Source: Tenacibaculum dicentrarchi
Lineage (GTDB): Bacteria > Bacteroidota > Bacteroidia > Flavobacteriales > Flavobacteriaceae
Length of the DNA stretch: 64,000 nucleotides
Assembly: GCF_900239345.1 (NCBI RefSeq)
Contig: NZ_OESZ01000044.1
Span: 148,257-212,256, forward strand
Direction of reading: 5' to 3'
Positions 52,404-62,000 of the stretch are shown in pieces. Numbering within the stretch: the stretch's first letter is position 1; every line of letters starts with the position of its first letter. The notes below the pieces were generated by a model. The model saw only the letters and a list, made by a program, of their open reading frames with translations. It ran no database searches and was not told the origin of the DNA. The translations under genes and the position numbers were made by a program.

Positions 52404-53886
52404 CTTTTTTAAATGTTATGTGCTGATATGCGCCAATATCAGGATTTGTTTTTCTTGAAATATTTAAAATATCGTTAAATGTACTTGTTTTTTTTGCCTT
52501 ATTAATAGCATCGGAGTTTTCGCCGATTCTAAAATCGTTTTCATCAACATCCTTAAAATTTGGGTTTCCATTTAAAAGGATGTTTTTAAAATGTGTGGCA
52601 TCATTAAAGTTTAAAGAATTATTAGAAGCGCCACGAATTAATGAATTTTCAATACGATAATTAAAAATACCATCTTCTTTTTTATCAAAGATAAGTTCGG
52701 TATTGTTATTTCCTTCAATAATACAATTGATGAAATTAGCGTTTATTAAATCTTCTGTGATGGTTTTTACTGTTTGATTATCATCTGTAAAAGTGTTATA
52801 ATTATTTATAAAAACAGTTGGTTTTTGACGTATACTATTGTTCCAATAATTGGCAAATGTACTGTGTGTAAAATTATAATTTCCACCAGAAATACATGCT
52901 AAAGATGCTTTTCCTGCGTTACCAATAACTAGGTTTTCGGCTTCAATATGTGTATCTCTTCCTAAAATACCGTAGTAGGAATTAGTATAAATTTCGGTGT
53001 TTTTAATTAGAAGAGTAGGGCTGTTTTTTTGCCCAATATTATCGACTAAAACACCTACAGTTCCATTTTTTATAATGGCATGATTAATCTCATTATTCAA
53101 GCTTCCTGAACGCAGCCAAATACAGCCCCATTGCCCTGGAGTTTTACGGTAATGATGTGCTAGTTTATCGCCTTGAAAGGTTACCTTTTTATCCAGTGTT
53201 CCGTTAATTTTTAAGCGGGCTTTTTTATCAATAATTAAACCTGAGTTTTTATGGAAATAAATGTTTGTCCCTGCATTGATTGTTAGTTTTTTATCCGAAG
53301 GAACAGTCGCATATCCATAAATTACATAGGGTTTTTTATCGGTTAAATTTAATTCATCGTCAGTTAAAAAACGACAGGCTATTTTAGTGTTTTTACCATC
53401 GATAGTAAGTGTTTTAAAATTGCTGTTGTTTTTTGAAGGAAATATAAAATAAGCGTCTTTAATTAAGGTAATTAATGGTACTTTTTGCTGCTTATTTCCG
53501 TTATCAAAAAGTAATTTATCGGTATATAAAGGTGTTGGAATATTATTGAAGTCGACAGTAGTTTCTATAAAAATATACATGCTGTCTTTGGCTAAAATAT
53601 TAATATCGGTAAAATTTTTACCCGACAATCCATCAACGTTTAAACGGTATTTAGAAGTAGCTCCGTTTTCTAATTTAATTTCAGGAATTGTAATAGCTTT
53701 ATTAGATCGGTTATATACTTTTAAAGTGTGCGTTGTAGAGCCGATATTCGAAAAAATGGTATCTAAAAAAACGGTGTCTTTTGAAAATTCTAATTTTCCA
53801 AAATTAGCAACAATATTAAAATCTTTTCTACAAGAACTAACAACAATTAAACTAATACTAGCTAAAATCAGTAATAAATATCTCAT
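52396..53886 (-). CDS. Large lipoprotein with beta-helix-like repeats
   Basis: The 496-residue protein has a lipoprotein signal (ASISLIVVSSCRKD, Cys near 19). The first third contains Ig-like segments (FLDTIFSNIGSTTHTLKVYNRSNK), and residues 200-400 show repeating short strands (NINIYFHKNSG, KITFQGDKLAH, NHAIIKNGTVGVLV, TEIYTNSYYGILG) like a right-handed parallel beta helix. A C-terminal segment (NPDIGAYQH) is typical of this group in Bacteroidota. It may be surface-exposed and bind polysaccharide, but no active site is visible. Confidence 0.72.
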   Translation of the reverse strand: MRYLLLILASISLIVVSSCRKDFNIVANFGKLEFSKDTVFLDTIFSNIGSTTHTLKVYNRSNKAITIPEIKLENGATSKYRLNVDGLSGKNFTDINILAKDSMYIFIETTVDFNNIPTPLYTDKLLFDNGNKQQKVPLITLIKDAYFIFPSKNNSNFKTLTIDGKNTKIACRFLTDDELNLTDKKPYVIYGYATVPSDKKLTINAGTNIYFHKNSGLIIDKKARLKINGTLDKKVTFQGDKLAHHYRKTPGQWGCIWLRSGSLNNEINHAIIKNGTVGVLVDNIGQKNSPTLLIKNTEIYTNSYYGILGRDTHIEAENLVIGNAGKASLACISGGNYNFTHSTFANYWNNSIRQKPTVFINNYNTFTDDNQTVKTITEDLINANFINCIIEGNNNTELIFDKKEDGIFNYRIENSLIRGASNNSLNFNDATHFKNILLNGNPNFKDVDENDFRIGENSDAINKAKKTSTFNDILNISRKTNPDIGAYQHITFKKDE

Positions 53887-54234
53887 ATATAAATGTTGTT
53901 AGTTTTTTAAGTTAAGCGGCTGTTTAAAATTAAATAAACTGTCAGTTCGAGTGATTTTTTTTCCTTCAAAAAATTGTATCGAGAACTTATTTAATATTAA
54001 AGTGAATTAGAATTTATCAACATAAAAGAATTCAAATTCTCGATACAATTTTAATTCCTTTTAGTCATTAAAATCACTCGAATTGACAAGAATCATCAAA
54101 AAAAGCCAATAATTATGGCAAATCAGGATGCTAACCTGAAATAAATTCAGGTTGACGTATTCGATTTTTTAGTTATAAAACGTTTTTAAATGAACTTTAA
54201 ACAGACGCTAATAATAATTAAAACAGTAAAAATA
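53887..54234. other. Spacer holding an inverted-repeat element and a small hairpin
   Basis: The 348-bp spacer contains the element at 53941-54087 (listed separately) and a hairpin AACCTGAA-ATAAA-TTCAGGTT at 54133-54153 that lacks a T run, so it is not a classic terminator. No gene is visible. Confidence 0.6.
53941..54087. repeat. 147-bp imperfect inverted-repeat element
   Basis: The outer arms GTCAGTTCGAGTGATTTT (53941-53958) and AAAATCACTCGAATTGAC (54070-54087) pair at 17 of 18 positions; inner arms AAATTGTATCGAGAA (53971-53985) and TTCTCGATACAATTT (54037-54051) pair perfectly. The centre is unpaired A/T sequence. It encodes nothing and resembles a small MITE or REP-like element; a single copy lies in this window. 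Confidence 0.8.
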
Positions 54235-55275
54235 TTATTTTTTAATCAGTTCAATTTCAAATAATTTACCCCAATGTTTTCCGGTAACAAACAAACGATT
54301 GTTTGCTGCATCAAAAGCAATTCCGTTTAAAACATCGTCATTATCATCTAAAGTTTGCTCTTTTGCAACGATATCTCTTAACCCGTTTAAGTTAGCAACG
54401 CCATCAACAGCTCCTGTTTTAGGATTGATAATTAAAATAGAGTTTTGTTGCCATTTATTGGCGTAAATTTTCCCGTTAATTAATTCAATTTCATTCAAGT
54501 TATCAACCGCATATTTATTGGTATAAACCTGAATATTTCTTTTTTCAGCTTGATTATCGGTATTTAAAAACCATATTTTATTGGTTCCATCTGTTTTAAT
54601 CAACTCATTTTGGTTGTGCGTTAACCCCCAGCCTTGATTACTGTTTTTATAATCAAATTTGCCAAGTTGTTTAAAAGTTTCTAAATCGTAAATAAAACCC
54701 TTGCGAGCTTGCCAGGTTAACCAGTAAATTTTATTGTTAAAAATAGTCATTCCTTCACCAAAATATTTTTTATCTAAATCAATTTTCTGAAGAACTTCCC
54801 CCGTTTTTAAAGCTACTTTTCGTAGGGTAGATTCGCCTCTACGCCCAGTAGTTTCGTATAAAAAACCATCTTTAAATTCTAAGCCTTGAGTATAAGATTT
54901 TTTATCATGCGGATAGGTATTTATAACTTTGTAGCTATAAACGGCAGGTGCATTTTGGGCTAAAATTTCAATAGCTCCAGTAATTTTTTTAGATTTCTTC
55001 GGATAAAAAGCTAGCGCAGTTACCGTATGTTTACCAACACCAAAATCGGCAGTATTAATGCTAACGTTTGTTTGAGTTTTATTTACACGTTTTTTATTGA
55101 TAAACAAATGAACAGAATCAATCTTTTCACCTTTAATTTGTTCGAATTTAATAGCAGCTTTTTGCCCTAAAGTAGTTTTTTTAGAGGTATCTAACTTAAA
55201 TTTGTAGTCTGATTGACTACAAGAAGTGATGCACGTTATTGATAAAGCGAAGGCTAAGTAGGAGTAAATACGCAT
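54235..55275 (-). CDS. Glutaminyl-peptide cyclotransferase (glutamine cyclotransferase)
   Basis: The 346-residue protein has a lipoprotein signal (LSITCITSCSQS, Cys near 19) and an Ig-like domain of about 90 residues, followed by a beta propeller: YPHDKKSYTQGLEFKDGFLYETTGRRGES (near 124-152), FGEGMTIFNNKIYWLTW (near 173-189), and NDVLNGIAFDAANNRLFVTGKHW at the end. It converts N-terminal Gln of peptides to pyroglutamate, probably in the periplasm. The T9SS of this phylum exports many pyroglutamate-starting proteins, so it likely modifies secreted proteins. Confidence 0.9.
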   Translation of the reverse strand: MRIYSYLAFALSITCITSCSQSDYKFKLDTSKKTTLGQKAAIKFEQIKGEKIDSVHLFINKKRVNKTQTNVSINTADFGVGKHTVTALAFYPKKSKKITGAIEILAQNAPAVYSYKVINTYPHDKKSYTQGLEFKDGFLYETTGRRGESTLRKVALKTGEVLQKIDLDKKYFGEGMTIFNNKIYWLTWQARKGFIYDLETFKQLGKFDYKNSNQGWGLTHNQNELIKTDGTNKIWFLNTDNQAEKRNIQVYTNKYAVDNLNEIELINGKIYANKWQQNSILIINPKTGAVDGVANLNGLRDIVAKEQTLDDNDDVLNGIAFDAANNRLFVTGKHWGKLFEIELIKK

Positions 55276-55335
55276 ATTTTATGGTTTGATTTCTTGTTTA
55301 TTCGATTATACTACAAATTAAAACAATTTATTTGT

Positions 55336-55365
55336 TTGAAAATTAAAAAATATGGTTAAATTTGC
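55336..55365 (+). promoter_or_regulatory. Predicted promoter of rpmE2
   Basis: TTTG (55336-55339) and TAAATTTG (55358-55365) are separated by 18 bases, a strong match to the primary promoter pattern. The leader to the ATG is about 90 bases and could hold regulation. Confidence 0.65.
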
Positions 55366-55458
55366 AATCTCAAACAGCTAAAATTTATTTTTAGTGTAAA
55401 ACCTTACCATTTTTACAATGTTTGATAAAAAAAATAAACAATTTAAAAGTCATTTAAG

Positions 55459-55710
55459 ATGCGTAAAGGAATACATCCAGAAAATTATAGAATGGTAGCT
55501 TTTAAAGATATGTCTAACGGAGATGTATTTTTAACACGTTCAACTGCTAACACTAAAGAAACTTTAGACGTAGAAGGAACAGAGTATCCATTAATCAAAT
55601 TAGAAATTTCAAGAACTTCTCACCCTTTCTATACAGGTAAATCTAAATTAATAGATACTGCTGGACGTATTGATAAGTTCAAAAATAAATATGCGAAATT
55701 CAAGAAGTAA
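55459..55710 (+). CDS. rpmE2: Ribosomal protein L31, type B
   Basis: An 83-residue ribosomal protein: [21 protein letters not shown] at the start, and [22 protein letters not shown] at the end. It lacks the zinc-binding Cys of type A L31, so it is the C-minus form (rpmE2/ykgM). In many bacteria it replaces the zinc form when zinc is scarce; in Flavobacteriia it is the standard one. It has its own promoter and terminator. Confidence 0.97.
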   Translation: MRKGIHPENYRMVAFKDMSNGDVFLTRSTANTKETLDVEGTEYPLIKLEISRTSHPFYTGKSKLIDTAGRIDKFKNKYAKFKK

Positions 55711-55731
55711 TTTCAAATATCTACAATATTT

Positions 55732-55762
55732 AAAAGCTCTAACACTAGTTAGAGCTTTTTTT
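55732..55762 (+). terminator. Terminator of rpmE2
   Basis: The arms AAAAGCTCTAAC and GTTAGAGCTTTT surround a four-base loop, followed by a T run. Confidence 0.88.
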
Positions 55763-55803
55763 ATGCTGAAAATCTTGTATTTTAGCCTACAAAATTTATA
55801 AAA

Positions 55804-57318
55804 ATGAGAGATACAATTCTTGCTGTTATTATTATTGTTAATGCCTTGTGCGGTATATTGGTTTATTTTATGCCTGAAATGGGGAATTTTATTTTATTAA
55901 CAATTGCATCGGCAGTAACTTTATTAGCTTTATATGATGCTTTTATTCAACAAAATCATTCTTTAATGCGTTCTTTTCCTGTGGTAGCTCGTTTGCGATG
56001 GGTTTTTGAAGAAGAGCGTGAAAAAATTCAACAATATTTTATTGAAGATGATTTAAACGGAACACCAATTAATAGAGAAAAAAGAAGTCTTGTTTATCAG
56101 CGTTCTAAAAAAGAAATTGAAACCGTTCCTTTTGGTACGCAACATAATTTATATGAAAAAGGATATGAGTTTGTAAAACATTCGTTATTTCCAAAAGACC
56201 ATCATCATATTGATGGTGAAAGAGTGCTTTTTGGTTCTGATAAATGTACTCAAAAATACGATGCTTCTATTATTAATATTTCGGCGATGTCTTTTGGGTC
56301 GTTAAGTAAAAACGCAATTATGGCGTTAAATCAAGGTGCTAAAATGGCTGATTTTGCTCATAATACTGGCGAAGGTGGAATATCGCCACATCATTTACAA
56401 GGTGGTGATTTAATTTTTCAAGTAGGAACAGGTTATTTTGGAGCAGGAAAAAGTGTAAACGGAAAACGTGTTTTCGATGCCGAAATTTTTAAAGAAAATG
56501 CCATTCGTCCTGAAGTAAAAATGATTGAAATTAAGTTTTCACAAGGAGCTAAACCAGGTCATGGCGGAATTTTACCCGCTAAAAAAAACACCGAAGAAAT
56601 TGCAGAAATTCGTGCTGTAGAACCTTTTACACGTGTAGATTCTCCTCCAGGGCATTCGGCTTTTTCTAATTTTGATGAAATGATTCTATTTATTCAAAAA
56701 GTGAGAGATTTATCCGAAGGAAAACCTGTTGGAATTAAATTTTGTGTAGGTGATAACGATGAAATTGAAGCAATGATAAAAGCATTTGCTGATGCTAATA
56801 ATTATCCTGATTTTATTGCAGTTGATGGAGGTGAAGGAGGTACAGGTTCTGCTCCAATAGAATTTTCTAATTATATAGGAACGCCATTATTAGATGGTTT
56901 GGCTTTTGTTAATAAAACTTTGAAAAAATATAAATTAAGAAATCAAATAAAAATTATAGCAAGTGGTAAGGCTATTGATGCTTTTGATATTGTAAAATAC
57001 AAAGCTTTAGGTGCTGATGCAATTGGTATGGCACGTAGTTTTATGCTAAGTTTAGGTTGTATTCAGGCACGTGAATGTAATTTAGATACCTGTCCTGTTG
57101 GTGTTGCAACACAAGAAGAAGACTTGGTAGAAGCTTTAGTGGTTGGTGATAAAAATATTCGTGTTAAAAATTACCATAATAAAACGATTGATGCCGTAAA
57201 AGAAGTGGTGGCAGCTATGGGTAAAGAATCAATTTCAGATGTTAATGCGACACATATTTTTAGAAGAAATAAAGCTGGAGAAATTCAGTCTTTAGATGCT
57301 GTGTACGATTTACAATAA
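55804..57318 (+). CDS. FMN-binding glutamate synthase family protein
   Basis: A 504-residue protein. Two N-terminal hydrophobic helices (residues 1-40) anchor it, and the rest is the FMN/Fe-S synthase domain of glutamate synthase alone: GEGGISPHHLQGGDLIFQVG (near 190-209), KPGHGGILPA (near 251-260), DGGEGGTGSAP (near 340-350) and the Cys cluster CIQARECNLDTCPVGVATQ (near 418-436) for the iron-sulfur centre. It lacks the glutaminase domain. The reaction is uncertain; such stand-alone proteins are common and poorly studied. The rlmG-like gene follows after 50 bp. Confidence 0.88.
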   Translation: MRDTILAVIIIVNALCGILVYFMPEMGNFILLTIASAVTLLALYDAFIQQNHSLMRSFPVVARLRWVFEEEREKIQQYFIEDDLNGTPINREKRSLVYQRSKKEIETVPFGTQHNLYEKGYEFVKHSLFPKDHHHIDGERVLFGSDKCTQKYDASIINISAMSFGSLSKNAIMALNQGAKMADFAHNTGEGGISPHHLQGGDLIFQVGTGYFGAGKSVNGKRVFDAEIFKENAIRPEVKMIEIKFSQGAKPGHGGILPAKKNTEEIAEIRAVEPFTRVDSPPGHSAFSNFDEMILFIQKVRDLSEGKPVGIKFCVGDNDEIEAMIKAFADANNYPDFIAVDGGEGGTGSAPIEFSNYIGTPLLDGLAFVNKTLKKYKLRNQIKIIASGKAIDAFDIVKYKALGADAIGMARSFMLSLGCIQARECNLDTCPVGVATQEEDLVEALVVGDKNIRVKNYHNKTIDAVKEVVAAMGKESISDVNATHIFRRNKAGEIQSLDAVYDLQ

Positions 57319-57368
57319 AAAATTAATTAAATATCAAGTTCTAAATACATAAAGAATTTATCAAAATA

Positions 57369-58463
57369 ATGGAAACAAAATTACAATTAAACGCTAAAAA
57401 ATATCAATTAGAAAGGTATCCTAAAACTGATGATAAATCGTTACGTGCTTGGAGCAATGTTGAGTTATTAACGCTTGATTATATTACCGATTTAGAGATT
57501 GAAAATATTCATATATATAATGATAGGTTTGGTGTTTTTAATACTTTATTAAATACTAAAAAATTAACTACTATTTGGGCATATGCAAGTCAGAAAAAAG
57601 CAATTACCCAAAATTTAAAATTAAATAATTTATCTACGGATGTTGTTTATAAAACTCCTTTAGATACTTTAGAAAAGGTTGATTTAGCTTTAGTTAAATT
57701 ACCAAAATCAGTAGAGTTATTTGAACTGTTTTTACAACAAATTTATAAATCAGCAAATGAAAATACAGTAGTTGTTTGTGGTTTTATGACTAAATATTTT
57801 TCTCGTGCGTATCTTAAAAAAGCCGAACGATATTTTGAAGAAGTAGAACAAACCAATGCTTGGAAAAAAGCAAGGTTGTTAGTTTTAAAAACACCTAAAA
57901 CAGCTATTCAAGAAAAAGAATTATTGAATGAAATTCCTTGGAAAGATGATTCTATAAAACAATATTACGGGGTTTTTTCTTCGGATAAAATTGATTATGG
58001 AACACAGTTTTTCTTAGAGAATTTAGAAGTACAAGAAAATGAACTAAAAGTGTTAGATGTTGCTTCTGGTAACGGTGTTATTGCTTATGATGTTTTAGAC
58101 AAAAATCCAAAAGCAGCGGTAACTTTAGTTGATGATTTTAATATAGCAATTGCTTCTTCTAAATTAAATATAACAGCAGAAAATGCAAAATTTGTCTGTG
58201 CCGATAATTTAGATGATTTAGAAACAGCAAGTTTTGATTTAGTAGTTTCTAATCCGCCTTTTCATTTTGAACATGAAAATAATATAGAAGTAACAATTGC
58301 TTTATTTAAAGAAGTAGCACGTTGTTTAAAATCAAGCGGACGTTTTGTATTAGTAGCAAATACACATTTGAATTACAAAACGCATTTAGAGAAAGTTTTT
58401 ACCAATATAAAAATAATAGGAAACACTAAAAAGTTTCATATTATTGAATGTAAAAAAAGATGA
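57369..58463 (+). CDS. 23S rRNA (guanine(1835)-N(2))-methyltransferase-like (RlmG/RsmC family)
   Basis: A 364-residue two-domain methyltransferase. The first half (YQLERYPKTDDKSLRAW, residues 12-28; then IHIYNDRFGVFNTLL) matches the RlmG N-terminal domain more than RsmC. The second half has VLDVASGNGVIAY (near 222-234) and the amino-methyltransferase motif NPPFH (near 295-299). RlmG modifies G1835 in 23S rRNA; the exact site here is inferred from relatives. A strong hairpin follows at 58486. Confidence 0.8.
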   Translation: METKLQLNAKKYQLERYPKTDDKSLRAWSNVELLTLDYITDLEIENIHIYNDRFGVFNTLLNTKKLTTIWAYASQKKAITQNLKLNNLSTDVVYKTPLDTLEKVDLALVKLPKSVELFELFLQQIYKSANENTVVVCGFMTKYFSRAYLKKAERYFEEVEQTNAWKKARLLVLKTPKTAIQEKELLNEIPWKDDSIKQYYGVFSSDKIDYGTQFFLENLEVQENELKVLDVASGNGVIAYDVLDKNPKAAVTLVDDFNIAIASSKLNITAENAKFVCADNLDDLETASFDLVVSNPPFHFEHENNIEVTIALFKEVARCLKSSGRFVLVANTHLNYKTHLEKVFTNIKIIGNTKKFHIIECKKR

Positions 58464-59076
58464 TTTTTATTTAGGGTTATGTATTAAAAAATATCTGTTC
58501 ATTTATAAATGAACAGATATTTTTTTGTGGTAAATTTAATTTTATAATAATAATTCAATTTTAAGAATATTAAGGAAATAACACGTTTTTATATTAAGCT
58601 TAGATAAAAGTTGTCTGTTAATCAATTGTTTACTTGTTTTTGATTAAGAAAAGGTTAATTATTTCTTTTTTAAAGAAGAATAAGTAGCTGTTTTTGTGTG
58701 TTTTAATATATTTGTTAGTTGTTAAACTTAAGAAAAGTGTTTGAAATCTTGATGATATGTACTAACAGAGGTAGATAATAAAGTAAAAAAATATTTGTTC
58801 TATATTATTTCAGATAATTTGGAATAATGAATGTAGAATGTGACTTTAGTTTAAAAAAAGTGTCATTATAGTATATTTTACAAAAAATATTGAATACTTT
58901 AGTTAAATAATCATTTTTTTTAAAAAGTAATTCAATTGTATTATTTTAGCATAAAAAGATATTATATTCACTATTGTGTTTGTTTTTAGAGACTGAAAAA
59001 TACTTTTTGTGTGTATAAATAGCATCATTAAAAATATTTGGAAATAAAATTAATAAAATTATTAAAATAGAAATTT
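58464..59076. other. 613-bp spacer upstream of the giant adhesin gene
   Basis: Apart from the terminator at 58486 the sequence is extremely A/T-rich, with no ORF of note. A -7-like TATATTTG is at 58707-58714, far from the gene. The long leader suggests regulated expression of the adhesin, but no defined operator is visible. Confidence 0.5.
58486..58526. terminator. Terminator after the rlmG-like gene
   Basis: A perfect palindrome around ATATCTGTTCATTTA/TAAATGAACAGATAT with A and T runs at the ends, 22 bases after the stop. Confidence 0.85.
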
Positions 59077-62000
59077 ATGAAAAAAAGTTACTTGAAATTA
59101 TTAGCTAATACCTTTTGTTTAGCATTTTTCTTATTTCCTATAATTGTTAATTCTCAGGTTGTTTCAACTTGGGGTAATTTATCAGGGTCTATTCCTGAAA
59201 ATAATTTTTCAACAAGTAGTTATTCATCTATAGCAGATGGAACATCACTTGTTAAGGTTGATGTTACTAGAACAAATTCATCAACAGTAGGAGGTCCTAT
59301 AAATGCAGTACCTCCATCATTAACTTTAACAAATAGTTTTAATAATGCAAGAGCTACTGTTGGAATATCGGGTAATACATATACATATATATTTAGTGAA
59401 CCTGTATTTATTAAAATAAGTTCAGAAGAACATAGCGAGTTTTTTAGAAATGAAAATATAAAAATTTCTAGTACAACAGCAGGCGCTCAATTTTCTGGTA
59501 GTTTTGTAAACGGACAAGTAGGGCATTCTATAGAAAATAACAATACGTCATCTGTGCATTTTATTTCTGATGGTTCAGCGACTGCAGTAGGAACTCACTG
59601 GCTGGTAGAAAGTAATATTGCCGTAACAAGTATATCGGTTGAGTATTATGTAACCAATGAAACGGAAGCAGTTTCATCAGAGCCATTTACATTAAATCTA
59701 GCGCCAACCCCTTTTATACGTTTAGACAGTGCTAATATTACAGGGGCAGGAGGTATTGACTTAAATTCATCAGCTTGCTCGACAGGTTCTGAAATTTTAG
59801 ATAATACCAATACGGGAGCAATTTCTATATTAAACGCTCCATTTGGCATAGAGTCAATGACTGTTACACTAACAAATTCTCAAAATATAGGAGATGAAGA
59901 ATTAACAATGAAAGGGGCTTTTTTAGGTTTAATAGTTTTAGGAAATAATACAACTTCTTTAACATTTAAAAATGATGGAACAGCACCTAATAGTTCTTTT
60001 AGAAACTCATTAGATGATATTTTTTATAAAAACAACGCAGCAGTGCCAAATACAACAGTTAACAGAATTTTAGAGGTTCAATTAACAGATATAAATGGTG
60101 TTGTTTCAAATATAGCAAAAACTACATTTCCTGTTTTTGTAGGACCTGTACCTGGAGAAACTAATGGACCTATTTTTGTTCTTGAAGGCTCGGGAAATAT
60201 AGATTTGTTTACAGCTTTAGATGGCTCGCAAGATGCAGGAGGTACTTGGGTTGATGTAGATAGTACAGGAGCATTATCTGGTAGTACTGTAGATGAAAGT
60301 TTATTACCATTAGGTGGAACAATTTTTAGATATGAAGTAAGTGGAATATCTCCTTGTAATAAAGCAACGGTTACAGTTGTAATTATAAAAATAAGTAATA
60401 ATGAAATAGGGCTAACTTCATCAACATCATGTGGAGAATTGTTAACAGAATATACAAATCCATTGTATTCATCTAATTCTGATGACCCTATCTTTTTATT
60501 TACAAGTGGAAGTGGTGAGTTAACTTCTCCATTGGGAGCTGCAGGTACCATATATGATTGGTATAAATTTAATCCAGCATCTAACTCTTATGATACTTAT
60601 GCGTTAAATTCAACAGCAACTCAAACAGGTTTAATTGATGGAGGTTATTTAGTTGTTAGAAATGATGGAGGCACAGTTGTAGAAGGAAGAGCTTGGGTAT
60701 GGAATACCTCATTAAGTTTAAATATTGGGGCAGATGAAACCGTTTGTGCTGGAGATACTATTAATTTAAACGGAGTAGGTTCTGTTACAAATCCGAAATA
60801 CACGTATTATGACCCAAGACCAAGACCTTTAATTTTAACACCAACAACAGAAATAACAGTAACTTTTGATGCAACGCATACTTATATATCAGATCTAGCT
60901 TTTTATTTAATACCTCCAGGTGGTGATCCAAGACCAATTACAGGTGGAGGAGATGCAATAATATTAGTACCGAATGTTGATAACTCCTGTAATAGCGGTG
61001 ATAATGTATCAGGATTAACATTTACTAATGATCCAGGGGCAGGTACTTTTACCATGTGTAGTTCTCCAAAACCAACTACACTTTCAGGTATTTTTAATAG
61101 TTATTATGAAAATCGTGACTCTTCTAATGCTCCAACTTTTATCGATTGGTCTACTCTTAATAGTGAAGATGCTCGTAAAGGAGGATGGGCTGTTCAAATA
61201 TATGACTGTGTAGGTCAGGATGTTGGTCGTTTAAAAGGAGCTGTTATTAAATTTGATGACGGTTTAGGGAATGTCGTAACGCATTCAAGTGGTTCTATAG
61301 ATGTAGAAATAAAGGATAATTCATGTACTGCTTCTACTGCTTCTATATATGTGGTTCCTTTTGTTCCTCCTGTACTTAATATAAATTCAGTTGTTTCTTT
61401 AGTTGATGGAATTGGTTTAAATGGAGCTTTAGGTGGTTATCAGTGGTCTTATAGTACAGTTGGTGACACAGGTCCTTGGGCACCTTTTGAAAATGAAACT
61501 TTAAGCCCTTCAAGAATATTTAATGAAGATACTTGGATTAGATTACAAGCCGATAACGGTGTTAGATGTGTTACAGAAGTAATAAAGAAAATTACAGCAG
61601 TCGCTAAACCTAAAGCAGGTGTTGGTTCTGACAGTTATGTTTGTGTTGGAGATGCTTCCGTTAATTTATCATCATTATTAACAGGACAAGATGCGGCAGG
61701 AGTATGGAGTGTTTCAGCTGGTTCACCAAATAACCCAGCAGCAGATTTTAATGCAAGTACCGCTACATATAATCCAACAGCAAGAGGTGTTTATCAATTT
61801 GATTATACCGTTACAGCAACAACGCCTTGTGTAAATGATACAAGTACGGTAACTGTATTTGTATCAGGTAATTCTGTGACAGCAGCTTCAAACACACCAA
61901 CTTTATGTATAAATGAACTTCTTACAGATATAACACATCAAACAACAGGGGCTACAGGTATTGGAGTTGCACAAAATTTACCTACGGGTATAACTGCTGT

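Noticed and set aside
60078..60551. 157-codon minus-strand frame in the adhesin gene
   Set aside because: Antisense shadow of the giant adhesin, with no start signal or family pattern.
61028..61213. 61-codon plus-strand frame inside the adhesin
   Set aside because: Out of frame with the adhesin, low complexity, no evidence of translation.
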